A stretch of 39,057 nucleotides of DNA from Gammaproteobacteria bacterium (lineage in GTDB: Bacteria > Pseudomonadota > Gammaproteobacteria > Pseudomonadales > Balneatricaceae), in assembly GCA_030748435.1 (NCBI GenBank), contig JASMLZ010000066.1:1-39057 (forward strand), given 5' to 3'. The position numbers and the translations under genes were made by a program. Positions 1 through 13,400 of this stretch are shown here, in pieces (position 1 is the stretch's first letter; each line of letters opens with the position of its first letter). The notes beneath the pieces are model-generated. The model was given only the letters and a program-made list of their open reading frames with translations, ran no database searches and was not told the DNA's origin.

Positions 1-585
1 CACCTGCCCTGCGGCCGCTGCCCGCACTCTGGAACCTGACGGTGCCGCAATATCTATACCCTTACTGGTTTCAGACTGACTATTGAATTTTTCTAACAGT
101 GCACCCTGTATAGGCCATTGCCAACGTAAGCTATCAGCGCCTTTATATAGTGGTAATGGCTTGTTAACTGGCTGGGCAGAACTGCTACTTGAAGGAGGTG
201 TTGTCGTGACTGTTTTCTGTTTCGCCGAAGCTATTGATGGTGCTGGCTTTGCTGTGACCACGGCTGTATTAAAGGCGATATTTTGTCCTACATAAATAGT
301 ATAGGGAGGGGCTATATTATTGAGTTTTGCCAACTTTTTGTAATCCCAACCATACCGCCAAGCAATCGCAAATAGTGTGTCCCCCCCTTTTACTATATAA
401 GCAGTGGGCGCAGTGGGTGGGCTGGCTTGGTTATGCAGTACGATAGCACCAGCACCCTTGGCACTGTTAACAGTCAGGTCCTGAATAGGTATATAGCCTC
501 TGCCACCACAGGCGTTCAGCAGTACAGCTATCAGTGCCACCAATAACCATGCGACATAACGCCCATTAATCAGCCCTTTAACCAT
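1..585 (-). CDS. nlpD: NlpD-type lipoprotein, LysM plus start of M23/LytM domain (3' part outside window)
   Basis: Reading from an ATG at 585, 195 codons run open to the left edge, so the C-terminal part is cut off. The N-terminus is a lipoprotein signal: a hydrophobic stretch followed by lipobox LNAC with the acceptor Cys at residue 26. Residues about 63-106 form a LysM peptidoglycan-binding domain (YIVKGGDTLF near its start). A Pro/Ser/Thr-rich linker follows, and from about residue 155 the start of an M23/LytM domain (WPIQGALLEKF, GIDIAAPSGS). In the NlpD family this domain is usually catalytically degenerate and activates the amidase AmiC at the division site in the periplasm; the decisive residues lie outside the window. 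The gene starts 1 nt after the stop of the DUF368 gene, so it is translationally coupled. rpoS normally follows nlpD in this order and would lie off the left edge (inference). Confidence 0.92.
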   Translation of the reverse strand, partial: MVKGLINGRYVAWLLVALIAVLLNACGGRGYIPIQDLTVNSAKGAGAIVLHNQASPPTAPTAYIVKGGDTLFAIAWRYGWDYKKLAKLNNIAPPYTIYVGQNIAFNTAVVTAKPAPSIASAKQKTVTTTPPSSSSSAQPVNKPLPLYKGADSLRWQWPIQGALLEKFNSQSETSKGIDIAAPSGSRVRAAAAGQV

Positions 586-586
586 C

Positions 587-1543
587 CTAGTGCCTCAGAT
601 CCTGTAGCCTGATCTGCCCAAAACGGGCTACCAGAACAGCTGCTATCAGCATAACAATCAAGGCCATCGGTAACTCATTGTCAATGCCTGTTAAAGCCGT
701 ATAATTCCAGGGCCAAAGGTTTTCCTGTAACAGGGGAACCTGTTCACCTGCCGAATTAAGCCGATAGGTTAAGGTATATTTCCAAGGCCATAATTTTATT
801 GCGGAACCCAACAATAAACCCGTCAAGGCACTCATGGTGACACCCGCATAATACTTTAATAACCAACTTAGCAACCGACTAAAGCTTATTAGGCCAAGGG
901 CACAACCAACAGCAAAAACCGCCAATACAGTCATATTCAAACTTGCCAGACTAGCAATAATCAATGGATAAAGGCCTAACAACAACAAAATAAAACTACC
1001 AGAGATACCAGGCAAAATCATGGCGCAAATTGCCACAGCACCAGCCCCAAGTAATACTATATAACCCCAGCCTGATACTGTATCCCAGTCACTTTGTACT
1101 GGTATCTGCGCTAATACACTACTTAGCAAAAATCCCAACAAGACAAAAATAATTGCCAGACTCTGCTGTCGATATAATTCGCGTAACAACATCACCCCAG
1201 CGGTAAATACGAAACCTAAAAACAAGCTCCACATAATAATGGCATGTGCATCGAGCAAGTAGTGCAGAATTTTGGCTACGCCAAACAAAGCGCTGGCTAT
1301 GCCCAATAACAGAGTCAGCAAAAAACGCCCATCAATCTGGCGCCATGCAGTCAACCAGTGACCTGTCAACAATAATTTCAACACAGCCACATCAATAGCG
1401 CTGATCGCGGCTAATAGGCGAGCGTAAATACCACCCAACAAGGCCACGGTACCACCGGAAATACCGGGCACCAAATCAGCCATACCCATAACAAAGCCGA
1501 TAATAAAAACACCTAGTGATCGCGGTTTCACAGGACTATTCAT
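587..1543 (-). CDS. popT: DUF368 / PopT-type polyprenyl-phosphate transporter
   Basis: A 318-residue, strongly hydrophobic inner-membrane protein with about eight or more transmembrane segments. The DUF368 signature occurs twice, PGISGG at residues 26-31 and PGISGS at residues 178-183, which shows the internal duplication typical of this family. DUF368 proteins have been characterised as PopT translocases that return undecaprenyl phosphate across the cytoplasmic membrane for peptidoglycan and lipopolysaccharide synthesis; assignment here is by family. The ATG at 1543 follows a GAG-containing ribosome-binding site. The gene is inserted between pcm (42 bp upstream) and nlpD (1 bp downstream), probably in one transcript with surE and pcm. 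It is functionally linked to uppS at 23527-24297, which makes the same carrier lipid. Confidence 0.85.
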   Translation of the reverse strand: MNSPVKPRSLGVFIIGFVMGMADLVPGISGGTVALLGGIYARLLAAISAIDVAVLKLLLTGHWLTAWRQIDGRFLLTLLLGIASALFGVAKILHYLLDAHAIIMWSLFLGFVFTAGVMLLRELYRQQSLAIIFVLLGFLLSSVLAQIPVQSDWDTVSGWGYIVLLGAGAVAICAMILPGISGSFILLLLGLYPLIIASLASLNMTVLAVFAVGCALGLISFSRLLSWLLKYYAGVTMSALTGLLLGSAIKLWPWKYTLTYRLNSAGEQVPLLQENLWPWNYTALTGIDNELPMALIVMLIAAVLVARFGQIRLQDLRH

Positions 1544-1585
1544 ATGCTCTAATTAATTTCCTCGTCAATTATCCAACTACAACAG

Positions 1586-2269
1586 TTATTCAATAGTGCC
1601 ATTAACCAAAGGAACAAAATTGGCTGCCTCTATCTTTTGCTTGGCAAAATAATTACCTGAACGAGTTATTTTCAACAGGTGTTGTTCCCCTGTACCTACA
1701 GGGATAATCATACAACCCCCTTCCGCTAACTGCCATTGCAAAGCTTTAGGCACTTCAGCAGGTGCGGCCGTCACCATAATACCATCAAAGGGTTCACGGT
1801 CTGGCCAGCCATCATAACCATCACCATAACGATAAACCACGTTGCTAATGCCCATATCCTGCAAGCGTTGTCTGGCCCTGCGCAACAGTGGTTCAATGCG
1901 CTCAATAGTAAATAATCGCGGCACTAACTGCGCCAGAACACTGGTTTGGTAGCCAGAACCAGTGCCCACTTCCAACACCTTATTTGCCTTGCATGAACCA
2001 AGCAAAAGCTCACTCATGCGCGCTACCGTATAGGGCCGCGACAGAGTTTGGTTATGGCCAATAGGCAAAGAGGTGTCTTCATAAGCTCGATGTGACAAGG
2101 CTTCATCCAAAAATAGATGACGCGGTGTAGTAGCCATCACTTGCAGAACCTGTGGGTGAGACACACCATTGGCCTGTAACTGATCCACCAAACGTTGGCG
2201 TGTACGGGCTGAAGTCATACCAATACCGGCACGCTGATGCCGGTCCATAGGCGATTGACCAAAGCGCAT
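1586..2269 (-). CDS. pcm: Protein-L-isoaspartate O-methyltransferase
   Basis: Repairs isoaspartyl residues in aged proteins by S-adenosylmethionine-dependent methylation in the cytoplasm. The SAM-binding motif VLEVGTGSGYQ is clear in the middle of the protein, preceded by the family block PRHLFLDEAL and IGHNQTLSRPY. I chose the ATG at 2269 because it overlaps the surE stop as TAATG, a coupling arrangement, giving 227 aa. An upstream ATG at 2290 lies inside surE and is less likely. An internal Met beginning MTSARTRQRL (2218) gives 210 aa, matching the start of Pseudomonas homologues, and is a real alternative. The surE-pcm-nlpD order is conserved across Gammaproteobacteria. Confidence 0.93.
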   Translation of the reverse strand: MRFGQSPMDRHQRAGIGMTSARTRQRLVDQLQANGVSHPQVLQVMATTPRHLFLDEALSHRAYEDTSLPIGHNQTLSRPYTVARMSELLLGSCKANKVLEVGTGSGYQTSVLAQLVPRLFTIERIEPLLRRARQRLQDMGISNVVYRYGDGYDGWPDREPFDGIMVTAAPAEVPKALQWQLAEGGCMIIPVGTGEQHLLKITRSGNYFAKQKIEAANFVPLVNGTIE

Positions 2270-3012
2270 TAAAAGTGCTCCTTTAGCCATGGCTCAAGAG
2301 GCACAAAGGCACTGTGACAAGCCATGTCCGGAGCTAACGGTGTGATCGACACATAACCATTGGCAATGGCATGAAAATCAGTACCCGGGCTAGCATCAGC
2401 CACAGCACCAACTTTACCAATCCAGAAACAGCGATGGCCGCGCGGGTCACGACCATCAATAGCCTCCTGTCCCATGTTGCGGCAGCCCAAGGTGGTCAGA
2501 CGCGCACCTTGCAATTCCTCATAAGGCACATCTGGAATATTGATGTTAAGTATACAACGTGGCGGCAGGCGCAATGTTTCCATGCCTTCCATAAGACGGG
2601 TTACCACCTTGCCGGCCGTAGCAAAGTGTTGTTCGCCAACCAGTGACACGGCCATAGCATGATGGGGCAAAAAACGCCCTTCCATAGCGGCTGCAACTGT
2701 GCCTGAATAGAGTACATCATCGCCCAGATTGGCACCATGATTAATCCCGGATACCACCATATCTGGCTGGATATCCAGAGCACCATTGATACCTAAGTGT
2801 ACACAGTCCGCGGGAGTTCCATCAACGCCATAGAAGCCATTATCCTGGGGCATAACCCGCAACGGTCGTGTCAAAGTCAGCGAGTTGCTGGCACCACTCA
2901 AGTCGCGATCAGGCGCAATCACTGTCACTTCATGACAAGGCAGAATAGCCTGCACCAAATGATAAAGCCCCTTAGCATGAACACCATCGTCATTTGAAAT
3001 CAGTATATGCAT
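2269..3012 (-). CDS. surE: 5'/3'-nucleotidase SurE (stationary-phase survival protein)
   Basis: Metal-dependent nucleoside monophosphatase acting on 5'- and 3'-nucleotides in the cytoplasm. The N-terminus MHILISNDDG carries the paired aspartates (D8, D9) that bind the metal, and further conserved blocks SGASNSLTL and VSGINHGANLG are present. The 247-residue length is normal for the family. It sits 15 bp after truD and is coupled to pcm by a TAATG overlap. Confidence 0.96.
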   Translation of the reverse strand: MHILISNDDGVHAKGLYHLVQAILPCHEVTVIAPDRDLSGASNSLTLTRPLRVMPQDNGFYGVDGTPADCVHLGINGALDIQPDMVVSGINHGANLGDDVLYSGTVAAAMEGRFLPHHAMAVSLVGEQHFATAGKVVTRLMEGMETLRLPPRCILNINIPDVPYEELQGARLTTLGCRNMGQEAIDGRDPRGHRCFWIGKVGAVADASPGTDFHAIANGYVSITPLAPDMACHSAFVPLEPWLKEHF

Positions 3013-3027
3013 CTTATCATAGGTCCT

Positions 3028-4089
3028 TTACAAATCCTGCCGATGAGGGTTCAAAGTACACACAAGTTCACGCAGCACACTCGTGGCATAAGCCCCGCGC
3101 AGCAAAGCAAAGCGTAATTCTAGCACACGGTTATCAAGCCACTGCCATTGCCAATCCATGGGCAACAGACGCAAAGCCCGGCGGTCGGCTTGCAGGCGCA
3201 ACTTGGCCAAGCCTTCCAACCAATCACCATAGCCCTGCAAACAGTGTTGTTCCAGGGGAGTGGGATAACTGCTTTGCCCCCGCCCAGAACTGCCTGCCAA
3301 CCAACCAGTAGGACAGATTTCACCCGCCTCAATAGCGGCCTGAATCTGCACATCAGCTGCCGCCTTAAAGGGATTATAGCCATCACTGGGAATATAAAAA
3401 TCACCCGCCATAGCCGTTAACCAATTGCCCTTGGCCACACGCTCTGAGAGCAGTTGGTTAAACATATAGGAGCGAGCGGCCGACATGGCCATGCCCTGTT
3501 GAAAGCGATCCTTAATACGTTCTCCTGACAGCAGGCGCGCAGCCATAGTCAGGTTACTGCCTTGCTGGCCAAAACGTTGTTCCCCAAAATAATTTGGCAC
3601 GCCCTGCTGACCGATGATGTGCAAGCGCTGCTCCAATTTATCGCTGGCTGCAACCTCCCCCAAACGCACCACAAAGTGATTACTCTCATGGGTACCAATA
3701 CGTAATTTTTTATGGTGGCGTGTCACCGTATGCACATGTATCTTGGGGGATGCCAGTAGATGCCAGTCTGGCTCTAGTGCAGCTTTACCCGGCATATGCA
3801 CGGCAAACCACTGCCGGGTAACACCATGGCGATCCTTTAAGCCAGAGTAAGTTACCTGCCTGCTAGGCACATTGGCATGCTTGGCTAATTGGCGGGCCAG
3901 ATAATCTGTATTGGTATCAATCTTGGTAATATCCAAATACACATGCTCGCCGGCTCCTGATGGGACAAAGCCAAGCTGCTCAAATACCTGAAAATCCTGC
4001 CAATGTTGTTTGAATACAGCGGTCTGCGTGGGTTCACCCATGGCATAATGCCAAGCAGCAGGCCATGCAAGTGCTGCCAGTTGAGTCAT
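3028..4089 (-). CDS. truD: tRNA pseudouridine(13) synthase TruD
   Basis: Converts U13 of tRNA to pseudouridine. The catalytic motif YSGLKDRHGVTRQW is present with the nucleophilic aspartate at about residue 86, and 353 aa is close to the E. coli length. The ATG at 4087-4089 overlaps the ftsB stop (ATGA), so the two genes are directly joined. In most relatives ispD and ispF lie between ftsB and truD; neither is present here (see findings). Confidence 0.95.
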   Translation of the reverse strand: MTQLAALAWPAAWHYAMGEPTQTAVFKQHWQDFQVFEQLGFVPSGAGEHVYLDITKIDTNTDYLARQLAKHANVPSRQVTYSGLKDRHGVTRQWFAVHMPGKAALEPDWHLLASPKIHVHTVTRHHKKLRIGTHESNHFVVRLGEVAASDKLEQRLHIIGQQGVPNYFGEQRFGQQGSNLTMAARLLSGERIKDRFQQGMAMSAARSYMFNQLLSERVAKGNWLTAMAGDFYIPSDGYNPFKAAADVQIQAAIEAGEICPTGWLAGSSGRGQSSYPTPLEQHCLQGYGDWLEGLAKLRLQADRRALRLLPMDWQWQWLDNRVLELRFALLRGAYATSVLRELVCTLNPHRQDL

Positions 4090-4373
4090 GGTTTTTCCAC
4101 TAGTTGGTAGAAGGTTTCATTGGGCTTCACCATACCCAAATCACTGCGTGCATGCTCTTCAACCGCAGCCAACCCCTGCTTGAGGTCTTCTACTTCTGCA
4201 TAAAGCTGCTGATTGCGCCGGGCCAATTCCTGATTAACCTGTTGCTGATTGGCAATTTGCTCCTGCAAGGCCTGCACTTTAACCTGACCAGCGTCGCCAA
4301 ACCAATACTGATACTGCAAAAAAAACACTGCCAAAAATAACAACACCACTATTGCGCGCATCACTGTCACCAT
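4086..4373 (-). CDS. ftsB: Cell division protein FtsB
   Basis: A small bitopic division protein of 95 aa that forms the FtsQLB complex in the inner membrane. One transmembrane helix (residues about 6-21) is followed by the family hallmark YWFGDAG, then a heptad-rich coiled coil with many Gln and Asn, and the conserved C-terminus ETFYQLVEKP. Two starts are possible: ATG at 4373, or the in-frame ATG at 4361, which places the membrane helix right at the N-terminus as in E. coli. The gene lies downstream of the eno terminator, so it probably has its own promoter in the AT-rich 4374-4500 segment. Confidence 0.93.
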   Translation of the reverse strand: MVTVMRAIVVLLFLAVFFLQYQYWFGDAGQVKVQALQEQIANQQQVNQELARRNQQLYAEVEDLKQGLAAVEEHARSDLGMVKPNETFYQLVEKP

Positions 4374-4530
4374 TAGCCTAAATTAAGCAGTTAAATATCT
4401 ATCCAGCTTATAATATATTGAAATTTAATCAATATTAGAAATTATTTTATTCACCACAAAAGTGGCTAGCATTCGCTCTGCCGTTTTATATTGAGACCAA
4501 ATTCAACGTCTGCCCACGGCTTGTAGAAGC

Positions 4531-4568
4531 AAAAAAGGGAGCAGTTTATCATGCTAAACCTACTCCCT
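4531..4568 (-). terminator. Rho-independent terminator downstream of eno
   Basis: On the minus strand a hairpin with a GGGAG/CTCCC base and an interrupted AAA/TTT-containing upper stem (4536-4568) is followed directly by six T residues (4531-4536). It is in the right place to end the pyrG-eno transcript before ftsB. Confidence 0.8.
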
Positions 4569-4632
4569 CTATAAAAGCCAGTTTTCTATTAACCAGGTGG
4601 GCACATAGTCGCTCCTGCTGCATTTGCCCCTC

Positions 4633-4680
4633 GACCATAAAAACCGGGGTCAGTTGCGAACTGACTTGGTCTTTATGGTC
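4633..4680. repeat. 48-bp nested palindromic element in the eno-ftsB gap
   Basis: The outer arms GACCATAAA (4633-4641) and TTTATGGTC (4672-4680) are perfect inverted repeats. Inside them ACC pairs with GGT, then GTCAGTT (4649-4655) with AACTGAC (4659-4665) around a GCG loop. Either strand would fold into one long imperfect hairpin of about 19 bp. No U-tract follows on either strand, so it is not a classical terminator. It resembles REP-like intergenic palindromes, or it may protect the eno mRNA 3' end. No second copy was noticed in the window. Confidence 0.6.
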
Positions 4681-4746
4681 TCGCATTGCCCTCTGGACAA
4701 TGGCAAAACATCCTTGCTTTTCTACTATTAAGCCACCAGCTTAATA

Positions 4747-6051
<1,305 letters not shown>

Positions 6052-6086
6052 CTATAAGGGTTAAGGTTACGTCACTTTAGGGACGA

Positions 6087-8046
<1,960 letters not shown>

Positions 8047-9405
8047 CTATTTTTTAGCATCGGCAGACCAACCCCAACCCACACCCTCTTGCTCTGCGGC
8101 AAAGCCCTGGCAAATCCACAGATTGCCCACCATGGCCAGCTGGTCATTAACCCAAAACAGGGGCAGGTTATCTCTTTGCCAGGCGGGCACCTGATATTCC
8201 TGCAACAGTTTCTTTAAACTTTGGCTATGAGCCCTGCCCTGAGGCTGGCAACGTTCACCTCCCTGACGCAGTGTCACTCGTAACCGATCACCCTCGCGCA
8301 AGCACAGGCCAGCCACTACAGGCTGCAAATAGCCCGCCGCCACGGCCAACCTCGGCTGGCGGGCTAATGCTTGGGTCCACACCCACTCCTGCTCAACAAA
8401 GTCCTGGGTACCCCTTGCGGTCTCCATCTGGCCAGACAACCAATATAATTCATCATAGGCGCGACGCAATTCACCTTGCGCCAAAGACAAACAAGGTTGG
8501 GCGTCAGCACTGGCCAGCAAAACCTGCTCATCGATCTGTTCCATGGTCACATAGTCTGGTGCCAATTCGCCAAGCTGCTGTAGCCACCAGCGCAGCAGGT
8601 TATAGCGCCGCTCTGGACTGAGATCAAGTAACCCGGCTACCGGCAATCTGGCTGCGGTAAAGGGTACCTCCTGATTTAACCGTTGGTAATCCTCTTGCGC
8701 CACCTGTTCTAGTAGCGTTTGTGTATGCTGCATAATGTGGCTGGTGGTCTTTACTCGCTGCAATAGGCTCGGCCAGCGTTGCTGCAATAAGGGCATCACC
8801 TGACGACGCAAATAGTTACGTTCAAACTGTTCATTGTCATTACTGGGGTCATCAAGCCACTGTAATTTCTGCTCTTGGGCATAAGCCAGCAGGCTGTGCC
8901 GGCTAACTGACAACAAAGGCCGCTGTAAATACCCCAAACCCAATGACCGCCGCTCTCGCATGGCGCCCAGCCCCGCCACGCCGGCGCCGCGCAACAAACG
9001 CAATAGCAAGGTTTCAGCTTGATCATTCGCGTGCTGTGCCAAGAGTAATATATCGCCAGACTCAAGCAATTCCTCAAACACCTGATAGCGGGCAGCGCGA
9101 GCCGCTGCTTCCAGACCTTGCTGTTGTTGCAACCGAGGATCAATCTGTACTTTGACGCAGTGGCTGGAAAAACCATAGGTTTGACACTGCTCCACCACTA
9201 GTTGCAGCCAAGCATCAGCCTCAGCCTGCAACCCGTGATGTACATGAACTACCTTTATGTCAGGTAAGGAGATAGCTGGATTTTGTTGCATCTGCTTAAT
9301 CAAATGCAACAAACATATGGAGTCAAGGCCACCACTGACCGCAAGCCACCAGCGACTGGCTTGCATAGGCAAGCTGGCTTGCACCTGCTGCGCCAGCGAG
9401 ATCAT
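8047..9405 (-). CDS. tilS: tRNA(Ile)-lysidine synthase TilS
   Basis: Attaches lysine to C34 of the CAU-anticodon tRNA-Ile2 with ATP, an essential tRNA modification. The PP-loop SGGLDS is at residues 24-29, followed by the VHVHHGLQAEAD block and the substrate-recognition and C-terminal domains; 452 aa fits the long proteobacterial form. It starts 5 nt after the accA stop and is probably co-transcribed with it, as in Pseudomonas. Confidence 0.95.
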   Translation of the reverse strand: MISLAQQVQASLPMQASRWWLAVSGGLDSICLLHLIKQMQQNPAISLPDIKVVHVHHGLQAEADAWLQLVVEQCQTYGFSSHCVKVQIDPRLQQQQGLEAAARAARYQVFEELLESGDILLLAQHANDQAETLLLRLLRGAGVAGLGAMRERRSLGLGYLQRPLLSVSRHSLLAYAQEQKLQWLDDPSNDNEQFERNYLRRQVMPLLQQRWPSLLQRVKTTSHIMQHTQTLLEQVAQEDYQRLNQEVPFTAARLPVAGLLDLSPERRYNLLRWWLQQLGELAPDYVTMEQIDEQVLLASADAQPCLSLAQGELRRAYDELYWLSGQMETARGTQDFVEQEWVWTQALARQPRLAVAAGYLQPVVAGLCLREGDRLRVTLRQGGERCQPQGRAHSQSLKKLLQEYQVPAWQRDNLPLFWVNDQLAMVGNLWICQGFAAEQEGVGWGWSADAKK

Positions 9406-9410
9406 AGCGT

Positions 9411-10364
9411 TTAAGAACTGATGCCGTAAGCCATCAGACGCTGATAACGACGTTCCAGCAGAGCATCCATATCCATTTGCTGTAAATCGTGTAGTTGTTG
9501 TACCAGAGACTTTTTCAGGCTGGCAGCAATCAGGTCCATATCACGGTGCGCGCCACCCAATGGCTCCTGCACTATATGATCCACCAAACCCAATTCCTGC
9601 AAACGTTGGGCGGTGATTCCCATGGCATTGGCGGCATCGGCAGCGTATTCAGCACTTTTCCACAAAATAGAGGCACAGCCTTCAGGAGAAATCACTGAAT
9701 AGGTAGAATACTGCAGCATATTTAAGTGGTCACAGACACCAATAGCCAGCGCTCCACCTGACCCACCTTCACCAATTACAGTAGCAATAACCGGACTGCG
9801 TAAATCAGACATTTTCAGCAGGTTATAGGCGATAGCTTCACTTTGACCACGCTCTTCAGCATCAATACCTGGATAAGCCCCGGGAGTATCAATAAAGGTT
9901 AACACCGGCATCTTAAAGCGCTCAGCCGTTTGCATTAAACGCAGGGCCTTGCGATAACCTTCTGGCCGCGGCATACCAAAATTTCGGGCCACTTTTTCCT
10001 TCACACCGCGACCTTTTTGCTGGCCTATCAGCATCACCGGCTTATCATCCAGGCGGGCGATACCACAGACAATAGCCTGATCATCACCAAAATGGCGGTC
10101 ACCATGCAACTCATCAAAGTCAGTAAAGATGCGCTCAACATAGTCCAGCATGTAAGGGCGTTGGGGATGGCGGGCTACCTGCGAGACCTGTGCTGCAGAC
10201 AACTTGGAAAAGATGCTGCCAGTCAGGCTCACGCTCTTTTCCTGTAAGGTGGCAATTTCGTCGGTGATATTCAGCTCATTGTCGTTGCCCAACAGGCGTA
10301 AAGCGTCAATCTTTGCTTCCAATTCAGCGATGGGTTGCTCAAAGTCCAGATAATTCGGGTTCAT
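9411..10364 (-). CDS. accA: Acetyl-CoA carboxylase carboxyltransferase subunit alpha
   Basis: Half of the carboxyltransferase that transfers carboxyl from biotin to acetyl-CoA to form malonyl-CoA. The start [19 protein letters not shown], the GDRHFGDD block, the IDTPGAYPG motif and [11 protein letters not shown] are all standard, and 317 aa is normal. No strong ribosome-binding site is seen. A likely promoter lies just upstream at 10404-10432. Confidence 0.97.
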   Translation of the reverse strand: MNPNYLDFEQPIAELEAKIDALRLLGNDNELNITDEIATLQEKSVSLTGSIFSKLSAAQVSQVARHPQRPYMLDYVERIFTDFDELHGDRHFGDDQAIVCGIARLDDKPVMLIGQQKGRGVKEKVARNFGMPRPEGYRKALRLMQTAERFKMPVLTFIDTPGAYPGIDAEERGQSEAIAYNLLKMSDLRSPVIATVIGEGGSGGALAIGVCDHLNMLQYSTYSVISPEGCASILWKSAEYAADAANAMGITAQRLQELGLVDHIVQEPLGGAHRDMDLIAASLKKSLVQQLHDLQQMDMDALLERRYQRLMAYGISS

Positions 10365-10403
10365 AAAATGGTATCTTGAATAGGTAAAACGATAGCTCGC
10401 TCT

Positions 10404-10432
10404 ATTATAACTGAAGCATCAGCATCTATCAC
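10404..10432 (-). promoter_or_regulatory. Predicted sigma-70 promoter for accA-tilS
   Basis: On the minus strand GTGATA (10427-10432) is separated by 17 bp from a perfect TATAAT (10404-10409), about 40 bp before the accA start and just after the dnaE stop. It suggests accA-tilS can be expressed independently of dnaE. Confidence 0.5.
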
Positions 10433-10434
10433 GT

Positions 10435-13400
10435 CTAATGCTGACCAATACGGCGATAGCTCATTTGCACAGCATCATCACCCAGCAGGTAACGTAATTC
10501 CTGCAACAGATCATCATCCACCGACAGCCGCCAGGGTGAGGCACATCTGACTAAACCACAACCAACATCATTACTAACCTGTAAGGCCAAACGAGTAGCT
10601 GGCGCATCTCCTAATACCTGACGCGCACTCAACAAAGCCTGCAAACGCGGCCAATTTTTTCCCTCTACATGCTCACGCTGCACTGTCAGTTGCAAACCCT
10701 GGGAAAACACAGTGCGAGCCTGAGGCATAGTCAGCACTTCTTTGGCGCTTACCTTCAGGCCGCCGGAATAATCATCCTCACTGACCTCACCTTTGACTAT
10801 TAACAGGCGATCGTTATGAATAATATCCCGGTACCTTTCAAAGCTATCACCAAACAGCGCTACCTCGATACGCGCCCGGCGATCATCCAGTGTCAAAAAA
10901 GCAATAGTCTTGCCACGCTTGGTCTTCATGGTACGGCTGGCCACTACCATACCGGCCAGCCATTGATCCTCGCGCTTGGCATAGACATTATCCAGACGGG
11001 TACGCATAAATTGTGATAACTCAGGATCATAATCATCAATGGGATGGCCAGTAACATACAGCCCCAAAGTATCCTTTTCACCTTGCAAGCGTTGCTTCAA
11101 GTTTAACACGCGCACATTCTGGTAGCGTGCATAGGGATCCCCATCAGCTGTTTCATTCACCACAGTGCTTGACGGGTCACCAAACAGATCCATCATGCCG
11201 GCATCAGCATTGCGCTCACTTTGGTCCGCTGCTTGCACAGCATCAGCAATAGCTGCATATAACACAGCACGCTCCTTACCAGCAATTAAATTATCCAGTG
11301 CACCACTGGCAACCAAGGCTTCCAGCACCCGTTTATTAATTTTTTTACTACCCACACGCTGGCAAAAGTCGAACAAATCAGTAAAGGCACCGCCTGCCTC
11401 TCGGGCCTCTATAATAGCCCCTACCGGACCTTCACCAACACCTTTTACCGCTCCCAGACCATAAACCACTTCATTATCATCATTAACTGTAAATTTATAG
11501 TGACTGACGTTCACATCCGGCAAGCGTAAAGGCAGCTCCATGCGGCGGCATTCTTCCACCAGAATCACCACCTTCTCGATGTTCTGCATATCCGCTGATA
11601 GCACGGCAGCCATAAATTCGGCTGGATAATGATACTTTAACCAAGCTGTTTGGTAGGAAACCAACGCATAGGCCGCTGAATGGGACTTGTTAAATCCGTA
11701 ACCGGCAAATTTTTCTACCAGATCAAAAATATTACCGGATAAATCCTTATCAATACCTTGCTTAACACAACCGTCCAGGAATACGGCACGTTGTTTAGCC
11801 ATCTCCTCGGGCTTCTTCTTACCCATAGCCCGGCGTAACATATCTGCTCCACCAAGGGTATAACCGGCCATGACCTGTGCTATTTGCATCACCTGCTCCT
11901 GATACAAAATAATGCCATAGGTAGGTTCCAGCACAGGTTGCAGAGAAGCTAACTGATAGTCCTCATGGGGCCATGCCAACTGGGCACGTCCATGTTTACG
12001 ATTAATAAAGTCATCCACCATACCCGACTGCAAAGGGCCAGGGCGAAACAAGGCCACCAGGGCGATAATATCTTCAAAGGTACTGGGTAACAGGCGCTTT
12101 ATAAGATCCTTCATACCGCGCGATTCCAACTGGAACACACCGGTCGTTTCCGCCCTCTGCAACAAACCGTATACAGCCGGATCTTCCAGTTCTATGGCTT
12201 CAATAACCACAGGTTCCAGCCCTTGGCTGTGGCGGCGGCTGTTGATCATCTCCACGGCCCAATCAACGATAGTCAAGGTGCGCAAACCAAGGAAGTCAAA
12301 CTTCACCAGTCCGGCATCCTCAACATCACCCTTGTCATACTGGGTCACCAGACCGCCACCATCTTCATCACAGTACAAAGGCGAAAAGTCGGTCAGCTTA
12401 GTGGGCGCAATAACCACACCACCGGCGTGTTTCCCCACATTACGGGTCAAACCTTCCAGTTGAAAGGCCATCTCCATAATTTCCTGCACTTCCTCATCAG
12501 CATCAATAAAGCTGCGTAGAGCTTCTTCCTGCTCAACCGCTTTTGACAGGGTCATACCGACTTCAAAGGGGATCAATTTGGACAACTTGTCAGCCAGACC
12601 AAAGGACTTGCCTTGTACTCGGGCCACATCACGCACCACAGCTTTGGCGGCCATAGTACCGAAGGTGATAATCTGAGACACAGCATCTTTACCATAGGTT
12701 TGCGCCACATACTCGATTACCCGGTCACGGTTATCCATGCAAAAGTCTATATCAAAATCAGGCATGGACACCCGCTCTGGATTCAAGAAGCGTTCAAATA
12801 GCAGATCATAGCGTAATGGATCCAAATCAGTAATATCCAATACATAGGCTACCAAAGAGCCTGCCCCGGAGCCCCGGCCTGGTCCAACGGGAATATCGTT
12901 ACGCTTGGCCCAACCAATAAAATCCATAACAATCAAGAAGTAACCGGGGAATCCCATTTGGATAATAATATCCAGCTCAAATTCCAGACGCTCAACAAAG
13001 ACTTGTTTCTTGGCAGCATAGTCGGCATCATTGGCATCGAGTATGGATGTTAAGCGGGCTTCCAAACCATCATAAGACAACTTACGAAAGAAGGTGTCCA
13101 TGGTCATGCCTTCAGGTACTGGGAAGTTTGGCAAACAGCAGCGTCCCAGTTCAATATCAAGATTACAACGCTTAGCTATTTCCACCGTATTGGTCAAGGC
13201 AGACGGAATATCAGCAAACAGAGCCAACATATCATCGGTACTGCGCAAGTACTGCTGCGCAGAATAATCTTTGGCGCGCCGAGGATCATCCAGAGTCATA
13301 CTCTGGTTGATAGCAACGCGCGTTTCATGGGCCTCAAATTCATCAGCACTAACAAACATCACATCATTGGTTGCCACCACTGGCACTTGCATAGCCTTGG

